In this document: one piece after another, positions 33,060 through 40,760 of the stretch
Numbering within the stretch: position 1 is the stretch's first letter
How the letters are laid out: each line of letters starts with the position of its first letter
Assembly: GCF_036607905.1 (NCBI RefSeq)
Contig: NZ_CP144555.1
Coordinates: 4,836,001 to 4,900,000 of the forward strand
Direction of reading: 5' to 3'
Length of the DNA stretch: 64,000 nt
Origin: Streptomyces sp. SCSIO 75703
GTDB taxonomy: Bacteria; Actinomycetota; Actinomycetes; Streptomycetales; Streptomycetaceae
Program-made: the position numbers and the translations under genes
The notes under the pieces: model-generated
The model's database searches: none
Seen by the model: the letters and a program-made list of their open reading frames with translations, nothing else
What the model was told of the DNA's origin: nothing

Positions 33060-33719
33060 GTGACGGACATACGGCGCGCCGACGAGCGCTACCCCGGGGG
33101 CGAGCCGGCGGCCGGCATCGAGACGCGGCACGCCTTCTCCTTCGGCCCCCACTACGACCCGGACAACCTCCGCTTCGGGTCACTGATCGCGTGCAACGAG
33201 GAGCGCCTCGCGCCCGGCGCGGGCTTCGACGAACACCCGCACAGCCACACCGAGATCGTCACGTGGGTGGTCGAGGGCGAGCTGACCCACCGGGACAGCA
33301 CCGGCCGCAAGACCGTGGTGCGCCCCGGGGACGTGCAGCGGCTGAGCGCCGCCTCCGGTGTGCGGCACGTGGAACGCAACGACGGGACGGCGCCCCTGAC
33401 CTTCGTCCAGATGTGGCTCGCCCCGCGCGAGTCCGGCGGCACCCCGGCCTACGAGACCGTCCGCGCCCTGCCCGACACCGTCCCCTTCCCGGTGCCGGAG
33501 GCGGGGGCCGTCCTCCACGTCCGCCGCCTGGCACCGGGCGGGCACACGGACCTGCCGGCCGCCCCGTACCTCTACGTCCACGTCGTGCGCGGCACCGTGC
33601 GCCTGGCCGGCGGGACGCTCGGGCCCGGCGACGCGGCCCGCCTCGTGGACGCCGGGTCCCCGCGGGCGACGGCGACGGCGCCCGCGGAACTGCTGGCCTG
33701 GGCGATGACCGTGCGGTGA
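33060..33719 (+). CDS. Pirin-family bicupin protein
   Basis: A 219-residue two-cupin protein. The metal site of the N-terminal cupin is seen in FDEHPHSHTEIVTWVVEGE and in the distal VRHVERN. Pirins bind iron; some act as quercetinases, others as redox sensors. In Streptomyces ambofaciens a pirin affects beta-oxidation and redox balance, which is of interest next to fasR. The GTG at 33060 was chosen because a -10 box lies at leaderless distance; the open frame upstream overlaps the fasR start region. Confidence 0.85.
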   Translation: MTDIRRADERYPGGEPAAGIETRHAFSFGPHYDPDNLRFGSLIACNEERLAPGAGFDEHPHSHTEIVTWVVEGELTHRDSTGRKTVVRPGDVQRLSAASGVRHVERNDGTAPLTFVQMWLAPRESGGTPAYETVRALPDTVPFPVPEAGAVLHVRRLAPGGHTDLPAAPYLYVHVVRGTVRLAGGTLGPGDAARLVDAGSPRATATAPAELLAWAMTVR

Positions 33720-33722
33720 CCC

Positions 33723-34544
33723 TCAGCCCCGCGCCTCGGCCAGGACCGCGTCGGTGAAGGGGGGCCACGCCTCGACGGCCCACGGGCCGAAGGGGCGGTC
33801 GGTCAGGGACGCGCAGGCCAGGCCCGCGTCCGGGTCGATCCACAGGAACGTGCCGGACTGGCCGAAGTGGCCGAAGGTGCGGGGCGAGGACGAGGCGCCC
33901 GTCCAGTGCGGGGACTTGCCGTCGCGGATCTCGAAGCCGAGGCCCCAGTCGTTGGGGTTCTGGTGGCCGTAGCCCGGCAGCACGCCCTTGGTGCCCGGGT
34001 ACTGCACGGTCATCGCCTCCGCGACGGTGCGCGGGTCCAGCAGGCGCGGCGCCTGCACCTCGGCGGCGAAGCGCAGCAGGTCCTCCACCGTGGAGACGCC
34101 GTCCTTCGCGGGGGAGCCGTCCAGCGAGGTCGAGGTCATGCCGAGCGGCTCCAGCACCGCCTGGCGGGCGTACTCGGCGAACGGCATCTCGGCGGCCCGC
34201 GCGATGTGCTCCCCGAGCCGCTCGAAACCCGCGTTGGAGTACAGCCGGCGCTCCCCGGGGGCGAAGCTCGCGCGGTGCTCGTCGAAGGCCAGGCCGGAGG
34301 TGTGGGCGAGCAGGTGGCGGACGGTCGACCCGGGCGGACCGGCCGGCTCGTCCAGCTCGACGGCGCCCTCCTCGTAGGCGACGAGCGCGGCGTAGGCCGC
34401 GAGCGGCTTGGTGACCGAGGCGAGCGGGAAACGCCGCCCCGCCGGGCCGTGGGTGCCCAGGACGGTGCCGTCGGCGCGGACGGCACCCGCCGCGGCGGTG
34501 GGAACCGGCCAGTTCTCGATCAGGGCGAGGCTCTTCAGCGACAT
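33723..34544 (-). CDS. Beta-lactamase-fold serine hydrolase
   Basis: A 273-residue class C/PBP4-like hydrolase. The nucleophile motif SxxK is SVTK near residue 43, the YxN motif is YSNAGF and a late HFGQSGT supplies the third element. No signal peptide is seen, so it is probably a cytoplasmic esterase or peptidase rather than an antibiotic-resistance enzyme. The ATG at 34544 is preceded by TAGGCT at 7 nt (leaderless). Its 3' end is 3 bp from the convergent pirin gene. Confidence 0.88.
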   Translation of the reverse strand: MSLKSLALIENWPVPTAAAGAVRADGTVLGTHGPAGRRFPLASVTKPLAAYAALVAYEEGAVELDEPAGPPGSTVRHLLAHTSGLAFDEHRASFAPGERRLYSNAGFERLGEHIARAAEMPFAEYARQAVLEPLGMTSTSLDGSPAKDGVSTVEDLLRFAAEVQAPRLLDPRTVAEAMTVQYPGTKGVLPGYGHQNPNDWGLGFEIRDGKSPHWTGASSSPRTFGHFGQSGTFLWIDPDAGLACASLTDRPFGPWAVEAWPPFTDAVLAEARG

Positions 34545-34551
34545 GGCACCG

Positions 34552-34557
34552 AGCCTA
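34552..34557 (-). promoter_or_regulatory. -10 box of a probable leaderless beta-lactamase-like transcript
   Basis: On the minus strand TAGGCT ends 7 nt before the ATG at 34544. Confidence 0.45.
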
Positions 34558-34756
34558 GGCGGCCCGCGGACACCGCCGTGTCGAGGGGTCGGGGTCCCGG
34601 GGGAAACCGAGGGCGTCGCCCGTCGCCGGAGGAAGGCGCGGCACCGCCGCCGCGCACCCCGGCACCGCACGGTGTACGGGACCCGTGCCCCGCACGCCAC
34701 CGAGCCCGGACCCGGCCGTCCCGCCTGCCGCCGGGGACGGTTTCCGACCGAGCCGC

Positions 34757-34787
34757 TTGCCTGGAGCGCACTCCAACGTCCTAGCGT
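34757..34787 (+). promoter_or_regulatory. MerR-type promoter with 19-bp spacer and central operator
   Basis: TTGCCT (34757-34762) and TAGCGT (34782-34787) are 19 bp apart, the overlong spacing that MerR proteins correct by untwisting DNA. The dyad TGGAGCGCACTCCA (34762-34775) fills the spacer. The -10 box ends 6 nt before the ATG, so the mRNA is probably leaderless. Autoregulation is the simple reading. Confidence 0.75.
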
Positions 34788-34793
34788 GGGTCC

Positions 34794-35273
34794 ATGACGG
34801 TGATGCAGACCGCGGCCGGAACCCGGCCCAACGCCACCAGAACAGATCGCCGCTCCGCCGGGCCGCCGCGCCCCCCGCGCCCCGACGGACAGGACCGCTA
34901 CACCATCAGCGAGGTCGCCGCGCTGACCGGCCTGTCGGCCCACACCCTGCGCTGGTACGAGCGGATCGGGCTGATGTCCCACATCGACCGCTCGCACACC
35001 GGGCAGCGGCGCTACACCAATGCCGACCTCGACTGGCTCGACCTCGTCGGCAAGCTGCGCCTGACCGGCATGCCGGTCGCGGACATGGTCCGCTACGCGG
35101 AGCTGGTCCGCGCCGGGGAGAGCACCTACGGGCAGCGGCGCGAACTCCTGGAGTCCACCCGGGGGGACGTGCTCAAGCGGATCGCGGAACTCCGGGAGAC
35201 CCTCGCCGTGCTCGACCTGAAGATCGACTTCTACGGGGACCTGGAACGCGTCCGGGACCGGGAGGCGACCTGA
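34794..35273 (+). CDS. MerR-family transcriptional regulator
   Basis: A 159-residue regulator. After a Pro/Arg-rich N-terminus of about 35 residues it has the MerR helix-turn-helix and wing (YTISEVAALTGLSAHTLRWYERIGLM, then HTGQRRYTNADLDWL) and a C-terminal coiled coil (LRETLAVLDLKIDFYG). There are no metal-binding cysteines in the coiled-coil end, so it is not a metal sensor of the MerR/CueR type. Members of this branch often control aldo/keto reductases. Its own promoter carries the operator. Confidence 0.92.
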   Translation: MTVMQTAAGTRPNATRTDRRSAGPPRPPRPDGQDRYTISEVAALTGLSAHTLRWYERIGLMSHIDRSHTGQRRYTNADLDWLDLVGKLRLTGMPVADMVRYAELVRAGESTYGQRRELLESTRGDVLKRIAELRETLAVLDLKIDFYGDLERVRDREAT

Positions 35274-35291
35274 CGCGCCGCCCGGCGCCGC

Positions 35292-36146
35292 CTACAGCTC
35301 CGCCAGCAACTGCGCCTTCTTCGAGGAGAACTCCTCGTCCGTCACCAGCCCCGCCCGGTGCAGCTCCCCGAGGTGGCGGATGCGCTCCGCGATGTCCGAG
35401 GGGTCGCGCCGCGGCGCCGGCACCACGACGGGTGCCGGCGCCGCCGCGCCCCGCTCCCGGACCGCGGCCAGCACCGCCGCCGCGAAGGGCAGCGACTCGT
35501 GCACCGGCCCGTACCCGAGCGCGAAGACGACGGCCGCCGGGTCCTGGTCGGCCCGCGGGTCGGCCGGCTCCCCGTCCCGGGGCAGCAGCCGCAGATGACC
35601 CTCCAGCGCCTCGGGGGAGCGCCACTCCACCCCGCCGAGGCCGGCGACCGGGAAGCTCTGGTCGCCGGCCTTCCACTTCGCCGACGAGGCGCCCGTCCAG
35701 GACCAGCGGAACCGCACCGACGTGCCGTCGAAGGACGCCTTCCCGTCGTACGCCTTGAACCGCCGGGGCCCCTCGGGCGCCGCGACCAGGTACCGCTCGG
35801 CCGGCTCCGGCCCGGCGACGCGGGCGCGCAGCTCGCCGGCGAAGCGCTCGGCGTCGTCCTCCCGGTCGGCGGGCAGCACCAGCCGGTACGGGTCGTAGCC
35901 CTCCTTGAGCTGTCCCGCGGCGGCCTCCATCAGCGGGTCGGCGCCGGGCCGCGGTTCGGCGCGCAGTACCACGGTGCCGCGTCTGCCGGGCGTCAGCGCC
36001 ACCCCGGCGATCGCCTCCAGGGGCACACGGCGTTCCCCCAGGGCCTGGAAGAGTCTGGGTGTGCGCATCCCCCGTTCGTAGCGGATGAGCACGGAGTCGG
36101 ACCCGAACTCCCAGGCGGCGTGAAATCCGGCCAGTACGTCACCCAT
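35292..36146 (-). CDS. DUF4429 protein with C-terminal SHOCT domain
   Basis: A 284-residue protein with two DUF4429 repeats. The first starts GFHAAWEFGSDSVLIRYERG and the second covers YDGKASFDGTSVRFRWSW, both beta-rich PH-like folds. A final SHOCT motif follows (IAERIRHLGELHRAGLVTDEEFSSKKAQLL), thought to mediate oligomerisation. It is common in streptomycetes, with no known function. ATG 36146 is preceded at 7 nt by TACGAT on the minus strand, which favours it over ATG 36155. Confidence 0.85.
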   Translation of the reverse strand: MGDVLAGFHAAWEFGSDSVLIRYERGMRTPRLFQALGERRVPLEAIAGVALTPGRRGTVVLRAEPRPGADPLMEAAAGQLKEGYDPYRLVLPADREDDAERFAGELRARVAGPEPAERYLVAAPEGPRRFKAYDGKASFDGTSVRFRWSWTGASSAKWKAGDQSFPVAGLGGVEWRSPEALEGHLRLLPRDGEPADPRADQDPAAVVFALGYGPVHESLPFAAAVLAAVRERGAAAPAPVVVPAPRRDPSDIAERIRHLGELHRAGLVTDEEFSSKKAQLLAEL

Positions 36147-36153
36147 GCGGCTC

Positions 36154-36159
36154 ATCGTA
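36154..36159 (-). promoter_or_regulatory. -10 box of a probable leaderless DUF4429 transcript
   Basis: On the minus strand TACGAT ends 7 nt before the ATG at 36146. No clear -35 box was found. Confidence 0.45.
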
Positions 36160-36221
36160 TGCGGCACGAGCGCCTCCGTCCCCTCCCTGTGCAAAACGGA
36201 GTTTCCACCCCTCTACGCGCG

Positions 36222-37427
36222 TCAGGCGGCTGTCCCGGACATGTCCTCGCGGCACGTGTCACCGGCCTCGGCGCAGGCCACGGCGCGGTATGCGCCAACA
36301 CCGATCCCGGCGAGGTTGCGCAGGCTCTCCGTGCCCGGCACGAAGTAGCCGCCGTGCCCCTTGGCGCCCCCTGCCGACACGGTCCGCGCGCCGAAGGCGG
36401 CGGACATCGGGTCGGCGCCGTGCCCCAGGCCGCCGAGTTCCAGGTAGGGCACCTCGCCGATCCAGTCGTCGGCGTCCCGCATCGCCCAGACCCGGGCGGA
36501 GGTGCGCAGGCGGGAGACGTTCGCCGCGCGCATGCCCGGACTGCCGGCCACCGCGATGTCGGTCACCCGGGCGGGCAGTCCGCGGGCGGCCAGCCCGCAC
36601 ACCACCGAGCCGTAGCTGTGGCAGAACAGGGAGACGGCGCTCCGGCCCGGCAGGGCGCGGACCAGCGCGTCGAGGCGGACGGCGCCGCGTTCGGCGCGGG
36701 CCGCGGTGGCCGCCTCCATGCCGACGCCGTTCGGAGTGGTGTAGTCGGCCCAGGCGATCACGGCGGTGCGGGTGCCGGGGCTCGCCGCGCGCTCCGCCGC
36801 GTACAGCGCCTCGGCCATGCCGGCCGGTGCCGTGTACTTGCGGCCGGTGCGCTGGAAGGTGAGCAGGGCGGTGTCGACGCCGGGGACGACGACGGAGACG
36901 CGTTCGGCGTGGTCGAGGTCCCCGAGGACCTCGGCGACCCGGCCCGGTCCGGCGGGGTCGAAGGCGAGGATGTGGCGGTCGGCGCCGAGCAGGGAGGCGT
37001 AGCGGTGCACGCGCCGGCCCGCCTCCTGCTGGCCGGCGGGGGAGAGGCGGTGGTCGTGCGTGCGCCGCAGCTCGACCGCGCGGGCCGCGTCCAGCGCGAG
37101 CCGGTTGGCCTGGTAGCGCAGGGTGACGGGGGCGCCGTTCATGTTGCCGACGGCGAGGGGGTAGCGGTGGGCCAGGCGCGTGCGCTGGGCCTCGGTGAGC
37201 GAGGCGAAGAAGCGGGCCAGCCGGGCCGGGGCCGAGGTGGCGCGGGGCAGTCGGTGCCCGTCGATCCGGCCGTGCTCCCAGGCCGCCACCGAGGCCTCGA
37301 GGTCCGTCGGCCCCCGGTGGTCGCGCAGGGCGGTCCAGCCGGTGGTCGCCAGCATCACGAACACCACGGCCAGGGCGAGCACCGCGCGCCAGACGTGCGG
37401 ATGGGGGGAGGCGTCGAAGGAAGTCAC
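36222..37427 (-). CDS. DUF1023-type alpha/beta hydrolase, membrane-anchored
   Basis: A 401-residue protein with one N-terminal hydrophobic helix (AVLALAVVFVMLATTGW, about residues 15-31) that acts as an uncleaved anchor or signal. The C-terminal half is a DUF1023 alpha/beta hydrolase: VVVPGVDTAL, the nucleophile elbow CHSYGS and the late AGGAKGHGGYFVPGTES block with the catalytic His. It probably hydrolyses an ester or amide outside the membrane. The GTG start at 37427 has GGGAG directly upstream. Confidence 0.85.
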   Translation of the reverse strand: MTSFDASPHPHVWRAVLALAVVFVMLATTGWTALRDHRGPTDLEASVAAWEHGRIDGHRLPRATSAPARLARFFASLTEAQRTRLAHRYPLAVGNMNGAPVTLRYQANRLALDAARAVELRRTHDHRLSPAGQQEAGRRVHRYASLLGADRHILAFDPAGPGRVAEVLGDLDHAERVSVVVPGVDTALLTFQRTGRKYTAPAGMAEALYAAERAASPGTRTAVIAWADYTTPNGVGMEAATAARAERGAVRLDALVRALPGRSAVSLFCHSYGSVVCGLAARGLPARVTDIAVAGSPGMRAANVSRLRTSARVWAMRDADDWIGEVPYLELGGLGHGADPMSAAFGARTVSAGGAKGHGGYFVPGTESLRNLAGIGVGAYRAVACAEAGDTCREDMSGTAA

Positions 37428-37510
37428 TGGGAGGACACACTAGGAGAACGGGAGGGTCTCGCGTGAATCCAGTGACACGGATCACGTTTCAGTCGCGTGA
37501 TACGGGGTTT

Positions 37511-38221
37511 CTACGGGGTTCCGCGGCCAGTGCCCGGCGTGTCGGCATCCGTGCGCCACGGCCCGGAGAGGGCCGGTTCCACCTGGTCGAGGTAGGCGGC
37601 GGTCAGGTCCCGCAGGGCCGGGAGGCCGGCGTCGTCCCCGGCCGACCAGATCCGCTCCGTCACCCGCATCACCGCGCCGAAGACGGCCACGACCACCCGG
37701 GGGCGCGGGTCCGTGTCGACGTCCAGCCCCTCCCGCCCGGCGATCACCCGGGCCAGTTCCTCCTCCAGCTCGTTCGCGCGCCGCAGGTGCGCGGCGAGCA
37801 GCGCCGGCGTCGACTCGATCACCCGGTAGAAGCGCATGTGCAGGTCGAGCGGGACCAGTTGCCCGATGGAGTCGCCGATGGCGTCCCAGCTCTCGCAGAG
37901 CGCGAGGCGGAGCGCGTCCAGCGGCGCCTCGCCGGGCGGGCGGCGCCGCACCGCCTCGACGAAGTGCCCCTCCGCCATCCGGGAGACGAAGAACGCGGCC
38001 TCCTCCTTGCCGCCGAAGTAGCGGAAGAAGGTGCGCTGGGAGACGTCCGCGGCCTCGGCGATGTCGTCGACGGTGGTCCGCTCGTAGCCCTGCTCGGCGA
38101 ACAGGCGGAGGGCCGCGCGCAGCAGCGCGTCCCGGGTGCGCCGCTTCTTGCGCTCGCGCAGTCCGGGCCGCGGGGGTGACGGCACGCCGTTCGCCGGCGT
38201 GGTGGTGTCCGCCCGTCCCAA
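37511..38221 (-). CDS. TetR-family transcriptional regulator
   Basis: A 236-residue repressor. The N-terminal helix-turn-helix is RDALLRAALRLFAEQGYERTTVDDIAEAADVSQRTFFRYF (about residues 29-68); the rest is a ligand-binding helical domain. The TTG start at 38221 is preceded by AAGGAG 6 nt away. It is divergent from the drug-efflux gene at 38506 and probably represses it, being released by an efflux substrate. Confidence 0.93.
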   Translation of the reverse strand: MGRADTTTPANGVPSPPRPGLRERKKRRTRDALLRAALRLFAEQGYERTTVDDIAEAADVSQRTFFRYFGGKEEAAFFVSRMAEGHFVEAVRRRPPGEAPLDALRLALCESWDAIGDSIGQLVPLDLHMRFYRVIESTPALLAAHLRRANELEEELARVIAGREGLDVDTDPRPRVVVAVFGAVMRVTERIWSAGDDAGLPALRDLTAAYLDQVEPALSGPWRTDADTPGTGRGTP

Positions 38222-38455
38222 GATCCGCTCCTTGCCTCTCGCCGCCGGCGCGGGCGGGGCATCGGTCGCCGCCCTCCGCCGGTCGCCGGTCGCTGCCGGT
38301 GGCTGTCCGCCGCCGTCCGCCGCCGGTCGCCGTCTGCTCCGCCGTCCGGCGGCGTCGTTGTCGGTTGTCGGTTGTCTGTTGTGGGTCGTCGTGCTGGTCG
38401 CGGCCGTGGTCCGCGGGGTGGGCCGCGGTCGCGGGGATGTCCTGTCAGTTACCGA
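38222..38455. other. Left part of the TetR/MFS intergenic region
   Basis: A GC-rich stretch with repeated Pro/Arg-like runs and no credible gene. The regulatory signals are concentrated at its right end, next to the MFS gene. Confidence 0.4.
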
Positions 38456-38495
38456 CTAGTGAAATGGTTTGTCAACTGTCAGCGACTGTCACTAG
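38456..38495. promoter_or_regulatory. TetR operator-like repeats
   Basis: CTAGTGA (38456-38462) and TCACTAG (38489-38495) form an inverted repeat with 26 bp between. CTGTCA occurs three times nearby (38442, 38476 and 38485 regions). The right arm overlaps the -10 box of the MFS promoter, as expected for a repressor site. Confidence 0.55.
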
Positions 38496-38498
38496 CCT
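38469..38498 (+). promoter_or_regulatory. Promoter of the MFS gene
   Basis: TTGTCA (38469-38474), 18 nt, TAGCCT (38493-38498). The -10 box ends 7 nt before the ATG, so the mRNA may be leaderless, although AAGG is also present before the start. Confidence 0.6.
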
Positions 38499-38505
38499 CG
38501 AAGGT

Positions 38506-40122
38506 ATGACTAGTCAGACCACCATCGAGACGACGGGTCCGGGGGACGCACCATCAGACCCGTCGGGCCCCGCACCGGCAGCCGGCCTGCGCGGGCACCC
38601 GTGGTTCACACTCATCACCGTCGCCGTCGGGGTCATGATGGTGGCCCTGGACGGCACCATCGTGGCCATCGCCAACCCGGCGATCGCCAAGGACCTGCAC
38701 GCCAGCTTCTCCGACGTGCAGTGGATCACCAACTCCTACTTCCTCGCCCTCGCGGTCTCCCTGATCACCGCGGGCAAGCTCGGCGACCGCTTCGGGCACC
38801 GCCAGACCTTCCTGATCGGCGTGGTCGGTTTCGCCGCCGCCTCGGGCGCCATCGGCCTGTCCCACACGATCCCGCTGGTGGTCGTCTTCCGGGTGCTCCA
38901 GGGCGTCTTCGGCGCGCTGCTGATGCCGGCCGCGCTCGGCCTGCTGCGTGCCACCTTCCCCGCCGAGAAGCTGAACATGGCCATCGGCATCTGGGGCATG
39001 GTCATCGGCGCCTCCACCGCGGGCGGCCCGATCCTCGGCGGCGTCCTGGTCGAGCACGTCAACTGGCAGTCGGTGTTCTTCATCAACGTGCCGGTGGGCG
39101 TCCTCGCCGTCGTCCTCGGCGTCCTCATCCTGCTCGACCACCGCGCCGAGAACGCCCCGCGCTCCTTCGACCTGCCCGGCATCGCACTGCTGTCGGCGTC
39201 GATGTTCTGCCTGGTCTGGGCGCTCATCAAGGCCCCGGCGTGGGGCTGGGGCGACGGCAAGACCTGGGCGTTCATCGTGGCGTCCCTGGTGGGCTTCGGC
39301 CTCTTCGCGCTGTGGGAGAGCAAGGTCCGCGAGCCGCTGATCCCGCTCGCCATGTTCCGCTCGGTGCCGCTGTCGGCGGGCGTGGTCCTGATGGTGCTCA
39401 TGGCCATCGCCTTCATGGGCGGCCTGTTCTTCGTCACCTTCTACCTGCAGAACGTGCACGGCATGAGCCCGGTCGACGCGGGCCTGCACCTGCTGCCGCT
39501 GACCGGCATGATGATCGTCGGCTCCCCGCTCGCGGGCCTGATGATCACCAAGGTCGGCCCGCGCGTCCCGCTCGCCGGCGGCATGGCGCTCACCGCGCTC
39601 GCCATGTACGGCATGTCCACGCTGGAGAAGGACACCGGCAGCGGCGTCATGTCGCTCTGGTTCGCCGTCCTCGGCCTCGGCCTGGCGCCGGTCATGGTCG
39701 GCGCCACCGAGGTCATCGTGGGCAACGCGCCGCTGGAGCTGTCCGGCGTGGCCGGCGGGCTCCAGCAGGCGGCGATGCAGATCGGCGGCAGCCTCGGCAC
39801 GGCCGTGCTGGGTGCCGTGATGGCCTCCAAGGTCGACCGCGACCTGGCCGGCAACTGGACGTCCGCCGGGCTGCCGAAGCTCACCCCGGAACAGCTCGGC
39901 CCGGCCTCCGAGGCGGTCCGGGTCGGGGTGGCGCCGGTGCCCGAGGGCACCCCGGAGCCGGTCGCCGGACTGATCACGAAGGTGGCGCACGACACCTTCA
40001 TCTCGGGCATGAGCGTGGCCTCGCTGACCGCGGCGGGCGTCGCGGCCTTCGCCGTGCTGATCGCGCTGCTGACCAAGCGCGGGGCGAACGCGGAGGCCGG
40101 TGCGGGCATGGGGCACATCTGA
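38506..40122 (+). CDS. MFS drug-efflux transporter (DHA2, 14-helix type)
   Basis: A 538-residue proton-coupled exporter with about 14 helices. It shows the DHA2 motifs: MMVALDGTIVAIANPAI in helix 1 (Asp in the membrane), GKLGDRFGHRQ (motif A), the motif C-like ASTAGGPILGG and INVPVG in helix 6. Family members export antibiotics, dyes or self-made metabolites. Two ACTAGT sites frame the start. It is probably controlled by the divergent TetR; a strong terminator follows. Confidence 0.94.
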   Translation: MTSQTTIETTGPGDAPSDPSGPAPAAGLRGHPWFTLITVAVGVMMVALDGTIVAIANPAIAKDLHASFSDVQWITNSYFLALAVSLITAGKLGDRFGHRQTFLIGVVGFAAASGAIGLSHTIPLVVVFRVLQGVFGALLMPAALGLLRATFPAEKLNMAIGIWGMVIGASTAGGPILGGVLVEHVNWQSVFFINVPVGVLAVVLGVLILLDHRAENAPRSFDLPGIALLSASMFCLVWALIKAPAWGWGDGKTWAFIVASLVGFGLFALWESKVREPLIPLAMFRSVPLSAGVVLMVLMAIAFMGGLFFVTFYLQNVHGMSPVDAGLHLLPLTGMMIVGSPLAGLMITKVGPRVPLAGGMALTALAMYGMSTLEKDTGSGVMSLWFAVLGLGLAPVMVGATEVIVGNAPLELSGVAGGLQQAAMQIGGSLGTAVLGAVMASKVDRDLAGNWTSAGLPKLTPEQLGPASEAVRVGVAPVPEGTPEPVAGLITKVAHDTFISGMSVASLTAAGVAAFAVLIALLTKRGANAEAGAGMGHI

Positions 40123-40150
40123 GCCGCGGTCCGGACCGTTCCCGGTGTGC

Positions 40151-40178
40151 GGGGCGGGGCGCTCGGGCGCCCCGCCCC
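40151..40178 (+). terminator. Terminator hairpin after the MFS gene
   Basis: A perfect 12-bp stem, GGGGCGGGGCGC (40151-40162) and GCGCCCCGCCCC (40167-40178), with a TCGG tetraloop, about 30 bp after the stop codon. There is no U-tract, as is usual in streptomycetes. Confidence 0.75.
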
Positions 40179-40697
40179 GTCCGGGTGTCCGGGCGTCCGC
40201 CCGTGACCGGCCGGGCGTCCCGGCCCGTTCGCCTATCAGGGTGACAGGGGGCCGGAAACCTCGCCTTCGGGGCCCCGGCAGGTGACAGTGGGTCAAGCCC
40301 TCCGCAGGGCATGGGGGAGCGGAGGCCGCGGCGCGCGCTGCCGGAGGGGGGCAGCGCGCGGCCGGCCCGCCCCGGGATGCCGCGTCCGGTACGGGGTACC
40401 CGGAGGGTGAGTCCGGCCGGGCCCGGCACGACGCGGGGCCCGCGGGGCTCGACGAGGGCGCGCTGCGGCACCGATCGCGCGGGAACCCCCGCTCACCTGA
40501 CCGCACGGGGCCATGGAACGGGCCGGACCGCGCGGCGCCCGCAGCCGTCGGACCTCTCCGCGGCCACGGAGCCCGGCCGTGGGCCCGCGGCCCGCCCCAC
40601 GGGACACGGAAGCGGCCGGGGGTGTCCCGCGGCGGGCGGGCGCCCCCGGCCGGAGCCGGTCCGGGGCCCGGCGACCGGGCCCGTGCCGAGGCGTCCT
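40179..40697. other. Gene-free stretch between convergent MFS and aceE genes
   Basis: About 520 bp with no credible gene. Open frames exist on both strands but are Arg/Pro/Gly-rich, with no ribosome site and no family features. It is unusually long for a convergent gap in this window and may be the remains of a lost gene. Confidence 0.5.
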
Positions 40698-40760
40698 GGG
40701 CCTCTCGTGTGGATCACGCCGGGCTCGCGGGGGCCGGCCTGATCCCAACGAAAGACCCTA
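40698..40760. repeat. Dispersed 3'-end hairpin repeat, copy 2 (short form)
   Basis: The right arm (40734-40760) carries CCTGATCCCAACGAAAGACC and ends in CTA, the complement of the aceE TAG stop; it matches the arm at 22312 almost exactly. The left arm (40698-40720) is its imperfect inverse (GGGCCTCTCGT then GGATCACGCC). The loop holds GGGCTCGCGG. It starts at the stop codon of aceE on the minus strand and probably ends its transcript. Confidence 0.75.

Noticed and set aside
33723..34544. Antibiotic-resistance beta-lactamase
   Set aside because: No signal peptide, and the overall sequence is closer to esterase/PBP4-like hydrolases of this fold.
40179..40697. Small genes in the gap after the MFS gene
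   Set aside because: Frames on both strands have no ribosome sites, no known domains and shadow-type composition.
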